Assembly: GCA_020344215.1 (NCBI GenBank)
Contig: CP070815.1
Coordinates: forward strand, 3,041,554 to 3,105,553
Length of the DNA: 64,000 nucleotides
Source of the DNA: Gemmatimonadota bacterium
GTDB taxonomy: Bacteria; Gemmatimonadota; Gemmatimonadetes; Palauibacterales; KS3-K002
Direction of reading: 5' to 3'
Under the pieces are notes generated by a model that worked only from the letters and a program-made list of their open reading frames with translations, was not told the DNA's origin and did no database searches. Shown here piece by piece: positions 41,087 through 48,475 of this stretch (its first letter is position 1; each line of letters starts with the position of its first letter). Position numbers and translations under genes: made by a program.

Positions 41087-41242
41087 CTACGTCCCGAAGG
41101 GCACGACGCAGCGCGCCAACAGCTCCTCGCTGCTCATCGATGTGCTCCTCGGCAGCGCACGCCCCTTGCACATACCGGGATGCTGGCCCAGAAGCGCCAC
41201 GAGTACCAGCGCCACCAGAACGAAGAATCTCTTGCGCTTCAT
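41087..41242 (-). CDS. 51-residue secreted or membrane-anchored peptide
   Basis: The frame reads MKRKRFFVLVALVLVALLGQ, then HPGMCKGRALPRSTSMSSEE, then LLARCVVPFGT and TAG. It has a perfect n-region/h-region signal and a short tail with two cysteines (C25 and C45) that could form a disulfide. It is too short for usual gene callers. It lies 18 bp upstream of the YkvI-like permease on the same strand and 37 bp downstream of a TAGATT -10-like element, so it is probably the first gene of the D-amino-acid operon. The function is unknown; a transporter accessory subunit or leader peptide are options. Confidence 0.5.
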   Translation of the reverse strand: MKRKRFFVLVALVLVALLGQHPGMCKGRALPRSTSMSSEELLARCVVPFGT

Positions 41243-41324
41243 TTGGCGTCCCGGTTCGACGGGGCTGTTCGGTCCGACAATCTAGCGCTCCGCGAGCGTG
41301 CGCGGCACGTGGCGCCGCCCGGAT

Positions 41325-41353
41325 TGGACATTCGGGCCCGCAGGCGCTAGCCT
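41325..41353 (+). promoter_or_regulatory. Promoter of rpsU
   Basis: TGGACA (41325-41330), a 17-bp spacer and TAGCCT (41348-41353). Transcription should start near 41360, giving a 5' leader of about 110 nt before rpsU. Confidence 0.5.
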
Positions 41354-41472
41354 ATAGGGGACAATCGAGCAGGCGACGGTGAGGTCGCTGATATCCGGTG
41401 AGGTCTACAGTGGCATCGGGATCGGGGATTGAGCCTGGTCCCGGTGCCTTTCTTGTTGTGTGAGGGGGGATA

Positions 41473-41667
41473 ATGGTTGAAGTGAAGCTGGGCGAGAACG
41501 ACCGTCTCGACTGGGCGCTCCGGCAGTTCCGGCGCAAGGTCAAGCGATCGGGTATCTTCAAGGACATGAAGAAGCGGCGCTACTACGAGAAGCCGAGCGT
41601 GGCGCGCAACCGCAAGAAAGCGGCGGTGCGGCGACGCAACGCTCGGGCGCGTAGCGACAACCGCTGA
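41473..41667 (+). CDS. rpsU: 30S ribosomal protein S21
   Basis: 64 residues, the standard length, starting [20 protein letters not shown] and continuing [20 protein letters not shown] with a very basic C-terminal tail ([18 protein letters not shown]). S21 joins the small subunit platform and helps base-pairing between mRNA and the 3' end of 16S rRNA. RBS GAGGGGGGAT. A cold-shock gene follows 68 bp downstream on the same strand, and the two may share a transcript. Confidence 0.97.
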   Translation: MVEVKLGENDRLDWALRQFRRKVKRSGIFKDMKKRRYYEKPSVARNRKKAAVRRRNARARSDNR

Positions 41668-41735
41668 CCGGGCTCGAGTTGGCCCCGCTGCCACGGCGGC
41701 GCAGAGCAACCTCGCACCAGGGAGTTGAAGGTCCG

Positions 41736-41951
41736 ATGAGTCGCACGCAGGGTACCGTCAAGTGGTTCTCCAAGGATAAGGGTTACGGCTTCATCAGCCG
41801 CGAGGGTGCGCCCGACGTGTTCGTTCACCACACAGCCATTGAAGGCGGCGGGTTCCGCGCCCTGGAGGAAGGCGAGCGCGTTGAGTTCGATGTGGTGGAG
41901 GACACTCGCGGGCCGAAAGCAGAGAACGTCGTCCGGGTCGAAGACTCGTAG
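41736..41951 (+). CDS. Cold-shock (CspA-like) RNA chaperone
   Basis: 71 residues forming one cold-shock domain: [19 protein letters not shown] carries RNP1 (KGYGFI), DVFVHHTAI carries RNP2 (VFVHHT), followed by [20 protein letters not shown]. It binds single-stranded RNA and DNA and melts secondary structure. The ATG at 41736 is the family start; the frame is open 19 codons upstream but without a signal for translation. It sits 68 bp after rpsU. Confidence 0.95.
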   Translation: MSRTQGTVKWFSKDKGYGFISREGAPDVFVHHTAIEGGGFRALEEGERVEFDVVEDTRGPKAENVVRVEDS

Positions 41952-42270
41952 TCGCAGTCCGAGCAGGCTAGTCCAGCGGATGCCGCGCGCTCGGCCGTCG
42001 TGACGCGCGACCATCGACGCTGACACTCACCCTTGGCCCAGGCCAGCTACATGAAGATGCTGCGCCACCGTCTCAGGAAGGATCAAGTACGCGAAGGTAG
42101 CTCTTAGACCACTTGCGTGACGGAAGAAGCGTCACCACTTTGCCTACGTGACCGGCGACGCGGTCGCCGGTCGAGCGAAGCGGAGCAGTCCGAGCGGAGA
42201 AAATCCAGACGTCCCGCCCGCCGCCGTTTGCACGGTCCGGCGCCCGCGTAAGGGTATATCCAACCCCACC

Positions 42271-42315
42271 AACATCCGTTTGCCAACATTTGTTTCCCCA
42301 ACACCTGTTTCCCCC
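42271..42315. repeat. Three tandem 15-bp units upstream of trpB2
   Basis: The units AACATCCGTTTGCC, AACATTTGTTTCCCC and AACACCTGTTTCCCC follow one another directly. The AACA...GTTT ends make each unit a partial palindrome. Iterated sites like this often bind a repressor or activator cooperatively. Confidence 0.5.
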
Positions 42316-42398
42316 TGAAACCGGTCCGCACGGCGCAGCCCCGCGCCTGCCGAGCACTTGCGGGCACAGGTCCTAGTGACCACTATTCCCGACCTTCT

Positions 42399-42419
42399 TG
42401 GCAGAAATGCCATCTTTTT
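42399..42419 (+). terminator. Attenuator-like hairpin ahead of trpB2
   Basis: TGGCA (42399-42403) and TGCCA (42408-42412) close a GAAA tetraloop and are followed by TCTTTTT (42413-42419). It is 40 bp before the trpB2 start. The stem is short, so it may be a weak intrinsic terminator controlled by upstream folding. Confidence 0.4.
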
Positions 42420-42458
42420 GTGTCCAGTCAGTGCGATGCTTCAACGGGAGGTGGCTTT

Positions 42459-43820
42459 GTGGGTACTAACGTTCGCTTCCTTCTCAACGAGTCGGATCTG
42501 CCGAAGTATTACTACAACATCGGCGCCGACATGCCGGTCGAGCCGGCACCGGTCCTGCATCCGCAGACGCACGAGCCGGTGACGCCGGGCTTTCTATCTG
42601 TGCTGTTTCCGATGGCGCTCATCCAGCAGGAGGTGAGCAGGGAACGCGAGATCGAGATCCCCGAGCCGGTCCGCGAGATCTACAAGCTGTACCGGCCGAC
42701 GCCGCTCTACCGGGCGGTGCGGTTGGAGAAGGCGCTCGATACACCGGCTCATATCTATTACAAGTACGAGGGCGTTTCGCCGACCGGCAGCCACAAGCCC
42801 AACACCGCGGTGGCGCAGGCCTTCTACAACAAGGTCGGCGGCACCGGAGCGCTAACCACCGAGACCGGTGCCGGGCAGTGGGGCTCGGCGCTCGCCTTCG
42901 CCGCCCGCTGCTTCGACCTCGACCTTGAGGTCTACATGGTGAAGATCTCCTACGAGCAGAAGCCGTACCGGCGCGTGATGATGGAGACGTTCGGCGCCGA
43001 AGTCTTCGCCAGCCCTAGCGAGCGGACCCAGTTCGGCCGCTCGGTGCTGGCCGACACCCCGGACAGTCCGGGCTCGCTGGGTATCGCGATCTCGGAGGCG
43101 GTGGAGGCCGCTGCCACCTCGAACGGCGCCAAGAAGTACAGCCTCGGCTCGGTGCTGAACCACGTGCTGCTGCACCAGACGGTGATCGGCCAGGAGGCGC
43201 TCAAGCAGATGGACCTGGCCGGCGAGTACCCGGATGTGGTGATCGGTTGCGCCGGCGGCGGCTCGAACTTCGCCGGCCTCGCCTTCCCGTTCCTGCGCGA
43301 AAACCTGCGTGACGGTCGTGGCACGCGTCTGGTGGCGGTGGAGCCGGCGGCGGCGCCGACCCTGACCAAGGGATCGTATACCTTCGATTACGGCGACACC
43401 GCGCGCATGGCACCCATCGTGAAGATGCACACGCTCGGTCACGACTTCGTGCCCGCGCCCATTCACGCCGGCGGCCTGCGCTATCACGGCATGGCGCCCA
43501 GCATCAGCGCGCTGTACGACGGCGGCTACATAGAGGCGCTGTCCGTGCCCCAGCTACCGACCTTTGAGGCGGCCGTCCAGTTCGCACGGGCGGAGGGCAT
43601 CCTCCCGGCGCCCGAGCCGGCGCACGCCGTACGCGTCGCCATCGACGAGGCGCTTGACGCGAAGGCCAACGGCGAGCAACGCGTGATCCTCTTCAACCTC
43701 TGCGGCCATGGCCACTTCGACCTGTCGGCCTACGAGGCGTACATGAACGGCAAGCTCGTCGACTACGAGTACCCGGAAGAGGCGATCAAGGATGCGATGA
43801 GTCGGCTGCCGGAGGTGTGA
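42459..43820 (+). CDS. trpB: Tryptophan synthase beta chain-like protein, TrpB2 type
   Basis: 453 residues of the TrpB2 (COG1350) type: [13 protein letters not shown] at the N-terminus, [15 protein letters not shown], the PLP lysine in [16 protein letters not shown], the phosphate-binding loop [18 protein letters not shown], and [17 protein letters not shown] near the end. It should condense indole and serine to tryptophan using PLP. The start is a GTG placed 7 nt after GGGAGG; the frame is open 13 codons earlier but without a ribosome-binding site. No trpA is near, consistent with TrpB2, which often works without the alpha subunit. Confidence 0.92.
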   Translation: MGTNVRFLLNESDLPKYYYNIGADMPVEPAPVLHPQTHEPVTPGFLSVLFPMALIQQEVSREREIEIPEPVREIYKLYRPTPLYRAVRLEKALDTPAHIYYKYEGVSPTGSHKPNTAVAQAFYNKVGGTGALTTETGAGQWGSALAFAARCFDLDLEVYMVKISYEQKPYRRVMMETFGAEVFASPSERTQFGRSVLADTPDSPGSLGIAISEAVEAAATSNGAKKYSLGSVLNHVLLHQTVIGQEALKQMDLAGEYPDVVIGCAGGGSNFAGLAFPFLRENLRDGRGTRLVAVEPAAAPTLTKGSYTFDYGDTARMAPIVKMHTLGHDFVPAPIHAGGLRYHGMAPSISALYDGGYIEALSVPQLPTFEAAVQFARAEGILPAPEPAHAVRVAIDEALDAKANGEQRVILFNLCGHGHFDLSAYEAYMNGKLVDYEYPEEAIKDAMSRLPEV

Positions 43821-43846
43821 GGGCCGCCGCGCTCGCGTTCGAGAAA

Positions 43847-43875
43847 AAGGGCCCGGCAGCTGGACCGGGCCCCTT
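43847..43875. terminator. Intrinsic terminator after trpB2
   Basis: AAGGGCCCGG (43847-43856) pairs with CCGGGCCCCTT (43865-43875), preceded by an A-run and followed by CTTCC. It lies between trpB2 and a convergent membrane protein gene and may serve both strands. Confidence 0.8.
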
Positions 43876-43911
43876 CTTCCTTGGTGGACGCTTCGTCGCC
43901 GCTCTTAAAGC

Positions 43912-44229
43912 TCAGTCTCTGGCCACCGCCAATAGACCCTTCAGAGAGACGACGAGAACGGCCGGCGCGATGAACACGACCAGGTAGGCGAGGATCGTCG
44001 TCAGAACCCCACCCACGAAGGGTAGCATCGCCATGGCCGACGCCGACATGATCAGCGCGATCGCCGCCAACAGGAAGGTCGAGACCTCCTTGTCACCGAT
44101 GTTCAAGAAGCCGACGATCAGGCCCAGTACCGCCAACACCCACGGTACCCAGCTCGCCGCGAGTCCGAACCCGGCGAGCGCGCAGATGATGAGGCCCGCG
44201 ATAAAGGCGTACTTGCCCATCTTCTCCAT
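43912..44229 (-). CDS. Small three- or four-helix membrane protein
   Basis: 105 residues, nearly all hydrophobic: helices at about 8-25, 28-44, 51-72 and 76-95 (for example WVPWVLAVLGLIVGFLNIG). It ends SLKGLLAVARD. No known domain is recognised; similar short membrane proteins occur in several bacterial and archaeal phyla. The ATG follows AGGAGCAACC. A TAGATTGTC element lies 59-67 bp upstream (44296-44288, minus strand). It is convergent with trpB2. Confidence 0.7.
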   Translation of the reverse strand: MEKMGKYAFIAGLIICALAGFGLAASWVPWVLAVLGLIVGFLNIGDKEVSTFLLAAIALIMSASAMAMLPFVGGVLTTILAYLVVFIAPAVLVVSLKGLLAVARD

Positions 44230-44561
44230 GGTTGCTCCTAGCTAGGGTTTCCGGGCATTTGGAAAGGGCGACGGACGTCCGCCGAGCGACAATCTAGGTC
44301 GTCGCCAGTTGGCAGGACAGAGCGGGGGAGGCGGTCGGCGACGGCTCGGCGGCGGCCGGGTAAACGCTTGTTTCCGCCCGGGCCGTGCCCGTACTCTGGC
44401 GGCCTGGAATCCTTTTGCGCCGCTCGTGCGTTAGCGGTCTGAGTGGGCCTCGCCTCTCGGGCGCCAGCGCTCGGGGGCGGCGCCGGGCGACGGATTCGTT
44501 GCGCAAGCTCGGGCGTCGAGCCGCCGATTCAGCCCCAACCATCAACAAATGGAGAGAGAGC

Positions 44562-45272
44562 ATGAGCGTAGGAGGAACGACTCTGGTGACGGGAGCGACG
44601 GGTCAGCAGGGTGGCGCTGTGGCGCGCGAGCTGTTGGCCGCCGGTCATAGTGTACGCGCGATGACCCGGAATCCCGAGAGCGAGCGGGCCCAGGCGCTCG
44701 CCGGGGTAGCCCGTGAGCACGGGGTCCAGCACTTCGTCTATACCTCGGTGGGGTCGGCGCACCGCGAGACCCGTATCCCCCACTTCGACAACAAGTGGCG
44801 GGTCGAGGAGGCGATACGCAGTTACGGCTTCCCGTCCCACACGGTGCTGCGGCCCGCCTTCTTCATGGAGAACTGGCTGTCGCCCTGGTTCAAGCCGGCC
44901 ATCGACGAGGGCAATCTGGCCATCGGGATCAAGCCCGACACCAAGCTGCAGATGATCGCCGTGGCCGACATCGGCAGGTACGGGAAGCTCGCCTTCGAGC
45001 AGTCCGAGAAGCTGAGCGGCCAGGCCATCGACATCGCTGGCGATGCGCTGACCATGCCGCAGGCGGCCGAGATCGTAGGCCGGGCCAGCGGCAAGACGGT
45101 GAGCTTCGTGCAGGTTCCGATCGAGCAGGTCCGCGAGTTCAGCGCGGACTTCGCCGCCATGCTCGAGTGGTTCGACAACGTGGGCTACGAGGCCGACATC
45201 GAGGGCAACGCCAAGAGGTACGGTATCGAGCCGACGTCGTTCGAGGCCTGGGCGAAGGGGGTGGCCTGGTAA
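44562..45272 (+). CDS. NmrA-family NAD(P)-binding protein with an internal deletion
   Basis: 236 residues. The Rossmann start TLVTGATGQQGGAVARELLA is intact, as are SVRAMTRNPESERAQALAG and HGVQHFVYTSVGSAHRETRI, PHFDNKWRVEEAIRSYG and PAFFMENW. Family members have some 50 residues between QALA and the VYTSVGS strand (the GDLDD strand, the alpha helix and the following strand). Here the two pieces are fused directly. The frame is kept, so the protein may still be made but its nucleotide-binding fold should be incomplete. The ATG follows GGAGAGAGAGC. A strong terminator follows. Confidence 0.8.
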   Translation: MSVGGTTLVTGATGQQGGAVARELLAAGHSVRAMTRNPESERAQALAGVAREHGVQHFVYTSVGSAHRETRIPHFDNKWRVEEAIRSYGFPSHTVLRPAFFMENWLSPWFKPAIDEGNLAIGIKPDTKLQMIAVADIGRYGKLAFEQSEKLSGQAIDIAGDALTMPQAAEIVGRASGKTVSFVQVPIEQVREFSADFAAMLEWFDNVGYEADIEGNAKRYGIEPTSFEAWAKGVAW

Positions 45273-45302
45273 AGGGCCGCTCGAGATCCCAGCAGAAATG
45301 CC

Positions 45303-45330
45303 AGAGCCCGGAAGCGATCTTCCGGGCTCT
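45303..45330 (+). terminator. Intrinsic terminator after the NmrA-like gene
   Basis: AGAGCCCGGAAG (45303-45314) and CTTCCGGGCTCT (45319-45330) form a perfect 12-bp stem with a CGAT loop, followed by TCTGC. It is the strongest hairpin of the region. Confidence 0.8.
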
Positions 45331-45458
45331 TCTGCAGGAACACCTACCGGCCGCCGGCGTATATATAGGTCCACCCGCCGGCCCCTTTCCGACCTCCCTC
45401 GGCAGGCCTGCTAGCTAAGTGCCCTATGGCCACGACTTTCTGCAATCGGGGGACCTAA

Positions 45459-45644
45459 ATGGACGTCTGCGATCGGTGTGGCGCAGAGCTCGATCCCGCT
45501 GATTCCTACTGCACGAGCTGTGGCTCGGAGTTCGAGACCGCTCAGTACTGTGTCGCCTGCGGAATTGAGATCGATAGCGAAATCGAATGGGGAGAGGAGG
45601 GTCTCTGCCGCAACTGTGCCGATATGTACGCAGGGCTGCCGTAG
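45459..45644 (+). CDS. 61-residue double zinc-ribbon protein
   Basis: Reads MDVCDRCGAELDPADSYCTS, CGSEFETAQYCVACGIEIDS and EIEWGEEGLCRNCADMYAGL. Four CxxC pairs make two rubredoxin-like zinc ribbons. A GGGGGACCTAA stretch precedes the ATG. It has no enzymatic domain and may be an adaptor for nucleic acid or protein. A second small zinc-ribbon gene follows 115 bp later. Confidence 0.7.
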   Translation: MDVCDRCGAELDPADSYCTSCGSEFETAQYCVACGIEIDSEIEWGEEGLCRNCADMYAGLP

Positions 45645-45759
45645 GCCACAGCCGGCGACCGGCCCCGGCAGCCTCCCGCCGAACCCGTTCACGTTCCCCC
45701 GCCGGCCAAGCGCTGGCTCTGTCCGGGCACCTCCCTGTCATAGGAGGAGGTGAAGCACC

Positions 45760-46032
45760 GTGGCCCGATATCCACTGATTTCGTACCGCTACGATATCCC
45801 TCTGTCCACCGGGACCGTGGCGACCCGCATCCACTGCCCCGACTGCGGCAGCCTCCACTACGACATCTGGGAAGGCGAGGAGCGCCTCTGCTTCGGCTGC
45901 GGTCGGGTGCTCACGGTCTTCGGGCTCGAGCTCGTGGCCCTGGAGGTCCCGGAGGGGTTGTACGAAGACGAGGACCTCTACTCCACCGACGACCCGGACA
46001 ACCCCGGTTTCTGGTACAACCTGGGCAACTAG
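45760..46032 (+). CDS. 90-residue zinc-ribbon protein
   Basis: GTG start preceded by a strong AGGAGGAGG. Sequence MARYPLISYRYDIPLSTGTV, with the zinc ligands in IHCPDCGSLHYD and LCFGCGRVL, and a very acidic tail (LYEDEDLYSTDDPDNPGFWY). One treble-clef-type ribbon. No homologous family is recognised. It lies after the 61-residue zinc-ribbon gene on the same strand; the two could be co-expressed. Confidence 0.7.
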   Translation: MARYPLISYRYDIPLSTGTVATRIHCPDCGSLHYDIWEGEERLCFGCGRVLTVFGLELVALEVPEGLYEDEDLYSTDDPDNPGFWYNLGN

Positions 46033-46170
46033 GCGCTACGCGGCTAACCGCATCACCACGCTCACCTGCTTTTCCTCTCGGGCTCGGCTGAGCCGTTGCG
46101 CTACGTAGCACGGCGGCCGATACTTGAACGCGCCTGAGGCGTAGTCTCGTCAACAGCATGGGGGGTTGCT

Positions 46171-47703
46171 ATGCAGCGCGTGGAGCATATCGGTCTGTGC
46201 GTTCTACTCTCGGCACTGGCCTCGTCGTGCACGGAGGGCGGCGACGTTCCCTCGGAGCGTGCCCAGGAGATCGCCGCCTACGCCCGTGCGACCTATTCCG
46301 ATGCGATGGTCGCCACGCTGGGCGACCTGGTGGGGTTCAGATCCGTCCACGAGGAAGGCCTCGCCAACGCCGAGAACCCCGAGTTCCAGGCGATGACCGC
46401 CTACCTCGAGGGTAAGGCCGGGGAGCTCGGCCTCGACTTCGCCGATCACGGCGCCGTCGTGGTCATCGGGCTGGGCGACGCGGACGATCGGCTCGGCCTC
46501 GTCACCCACGCCGATGTGCAGCCGGCCGGTCCGTCGCAGTGGGCCCAGAGCCCTTTCAGCCTCGATACCGCCAGCGAGCCGGGCCGGCTGATCGGGCGGG
46601 GTGCGGAAGACGACAAGGGGCCCATCGCCACGGCGCTTTACGCGATGAAGGCCATAGAGGATCGAGGGCTTCCGCTCGAGCGCCGCATCGAGCTGATCAT
46701 CTCCTATACCGAGGAGTCCGATTGGGGACCGTTCCAGGCGTTCCTCGCCGCGAACCCGCCGCCCGGGCTCAACGTGGCGTTGGACTCCGAGTACCCGGTC
46801 GTCGTGGCGGAGAAGGCGTGGAACGCGGTCTGGCTCGTGCTCCCAGCCCGCGACGAGCCGGTTGGCGCAGCGAACCGTTTGGCCTCGTTCAGTGGTGGGG
46901 CCTTTCTATCCCAGGTCCCCGGTGAAGCCGAAGTGGTAATTGCCCGGCCCACGCCGGAAGTAGAAGACGCGCTCCGCGCCGCGGCGGAACGTGATACGCT
47001 GGTCCGCTATGCCTTCGAGTCGGAAGAGGGGCGGCTGACCATCGTTGCCACGGGCTTGGCCGCGCACTCGTCGAAGCCGGAGGAAGGTCGCAATGCCATC
47101 GCCCAGCTCGCCGCGCTGCTCGGCGCCCACGACTGGCCGGACGGCCAGGTGGCGCGCATGGTCCGGCTGATCAATGATCTCGTCGGGACCGGCCACTACG
47201 GCGCGCGTTTCGGGGCGATCGCCTATACCCACCCGTTCATGGGCCCGCTCACGCTGGCGCTCACCACGCTCGGTCGCGAGGACGGCGCGCTCGTGGCGGC
47301 GATCAACATCCGCAGCCCGGCGGGCCGGTCGCCCGAGGAGCTCGAGCGCTTAGTCCGTGAGGTCGTCGATGACTGGAAGCAGCGGACGGGGACGGCCGAG
47401 CTGGAGACGCGGATGTTCGTGAGCCCCCCACACTATCCCGAGGGCGCGCCCCACATCCCGGTGCTGCTCGACATCTTCGAGCACTACACCGGCCAGCCCG
47501 ACCCGCAGCCGATCGCGATCGGCGGTGGCACTCACGCGCGGCTCGTCCCCAACGGCGTCAACTTCGGGCCCGCCATGCCCGGCGAAGTCTACACCGGCCA
47601 CTCCGAGCACGAGTTCATCACCCGTGAGCAGATCGAGCTCAACCTGGCGATGTACACGGCGATGCTGGTCGAGCTGGCAGGCGGGGGAAACGGCGGAGGG
47701 TGA
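46171..47703 (+). CDS. M20 family (PepV/Sapep-like) dipeptidase lipoprotein
   Basis: 510 residues with a signal and lipobox ALASSC (Cys about 20). The M20 metal ligands are in LGLVTHADVQPAG (His, Asp), GRGAEDDKGPIATALYAMKA (Asp), ISYTEESDWGPF (Glu-Glu), LNVALDSEYPV (Asp) and VYTGHSEHEF (His). This pattern and the size fit the dipeptidase branch including PepV. It would hydrolyse dipeptides at the cell envelope. It stands alone, followed by a decayed nuclease-type gene on the opposite strand. Confidence 0.88.
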   Translation: MQRVEHIGLCVLLSALASSCTEGGDVPSERAQEIAAYARATYSDAMVATLGDLVGFRSVHEEGLANAENPEFQAMTAYLEGKAGELGLDFADHGAVVVIGLGDADDRLGLVTHADVQPAGPSQWAQSPFSLDTASEPGRLIGRGAEDDKGPIATALYAMKAIEDRGLPLERRIELIISYTEESDWGPFQAFLAANPPPGLNVALDSEYPVVVAEKAWNAVWLVLPARDEPVGAANRLASFSGGAFLSQVPGEAEVVIARPTPEVEDALRAAAERDTLVRYAFESEEGRLTIVATGLAAHSSKPEEGRNAIAQLAALLGAHDWPDGQVARMVRLINDLVGTGHYGARFGAIAYTHPFMGPLTLALTTLGREDGALVAAINIRSPAGRSPEELERLVREVVDDWKQRTGTAELETRMFVSPPHYPEGAPHIPVLLDIFEHYTGQPDPQPIAIGGGTHARLVPNGVNFGPAMPGEVYTGHSEHEFITREQIELNLAMYTAMLVELAGGGNGGG

Positions 47704-47709
47704 GTGCGG

Positions 47710-48450
47710 TTAGGGGCTTTGGCGCCCGCCGCTGGAGATCTCGGGCGCGAAGATCTCGGGCAGCTGGATCTTGCCCAGACTGTGTCCCTGCAAACGGACG
47801 GGAAGACTCTCCGCGTGGCTTGATCGCTCATCCCCACCCGTCTTGCGGTCCCAGACGTCCACCGATTCGGCGTCGGGGTCGACGAGCCAGTACTGGGCGA
47901 CGCCCTGACGCAGGTAGAGCTTCCTCTTTATCGTGCGGTCGCGGTCCGCGGTGCTCTCTCAGAGGATCTCCACGACCAGGTCCGGGGCGCCGCGGATCCC
48001 TTCATCCACCAGGACCTTGGCGCGCGCCTTCGACACGAAGATGATGTCAAGCTGCACGCCCTCTTCCGTATCGGGGAACGCCACTCCGATCGGGGCACTG
48101 TAGACCCATCCGTGCCCGGGCTCCTCGAGCAGCCTGAGGAGAGCGGCGACCAGATTGATGCTCACGCGCTGGTGGCGACGCGACGGGGCCGGCGTCACGT
48201 ATAGATCCCCGTCGATCGCCTCGTAACGCTTGCCGTCCTCCGGCATGAGGAGGGCGTCCCGCCAGGTGATACGGGCGGCGGCCACAAGCTCCACATCATA
48301 CCTCCGGCTCCGGGGCGCGGCGAGCGTCGCTGGGTTGCCGGAATGGTAGGTCGCGATCGTCAAAGGATCATCACCGCCGTGCGCGGTGCGGACCGATAGC
48401 GGGGGCGACGAAGGAGAGTTCAGTTGAGATGGGCAAGTCTCGGCGGCCAA
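47710..48450 (-). pseudogene. Uma2 (DUF820) family endonuclease-fold pseudogene
   Basis: The 5' part encodes a normal Uma2 sequence (MPEDGKRYEAIDGDLYVTPA, IGVAFPDTEEGVQLDIIFVS, GIRGAPDLVVEIL) and then hits TGA at 47959-47961. Past the stop, in the same frame, the family sequence continues (ESTADRDRTIKRKLYLRQGV, AQYWLVDPDAESVDVWDR, LGKIQLPEIFAPEI) to a TAA at 47710. The intact copy at 49928-50440 has Ser where the stop lies, so one codon is changed and no frameshift is needed. Either the gene is dead or the stop is read through. Confidence 0.8.
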
Positions 48451-48475
48451 CGTTCGGCGCGAGCGGCGTTCGTTC

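Larger units (their letters stand above)
41952..42458. other. Noncoding leader region upstream of trpB2
   Basis: 507 bp with no credible gene. It holds a perfect 9-bp stem with a GCG loop (ACCGGCGAC at 42151-42159, GTCGCCGGT at 42163-42171), three tandem copies of a 15-bp unit (42271-42315), and a GAAA-loop hairpin followed by five Ts (42399-42419) just ahead of trpB2. An 18-codon ATG frame at 42051 has no ribosome-binding site. Confidence 0.55.

Noticed and set aside
42051..42107. An 18-codon frame as a leader peptide for trpB2
   Set aside because: It has no ribosome-binding site, no tryptophan codons and is 350 bp from the hairpin.
42073..42413. Several overlapping minus-strand frames of 87-94 codons in the trpB2 leader
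   Set aside because: They overlap each other in different frames, are Arg/Cys-rich and match no family, as expected of GC-rich noncoding sequence.
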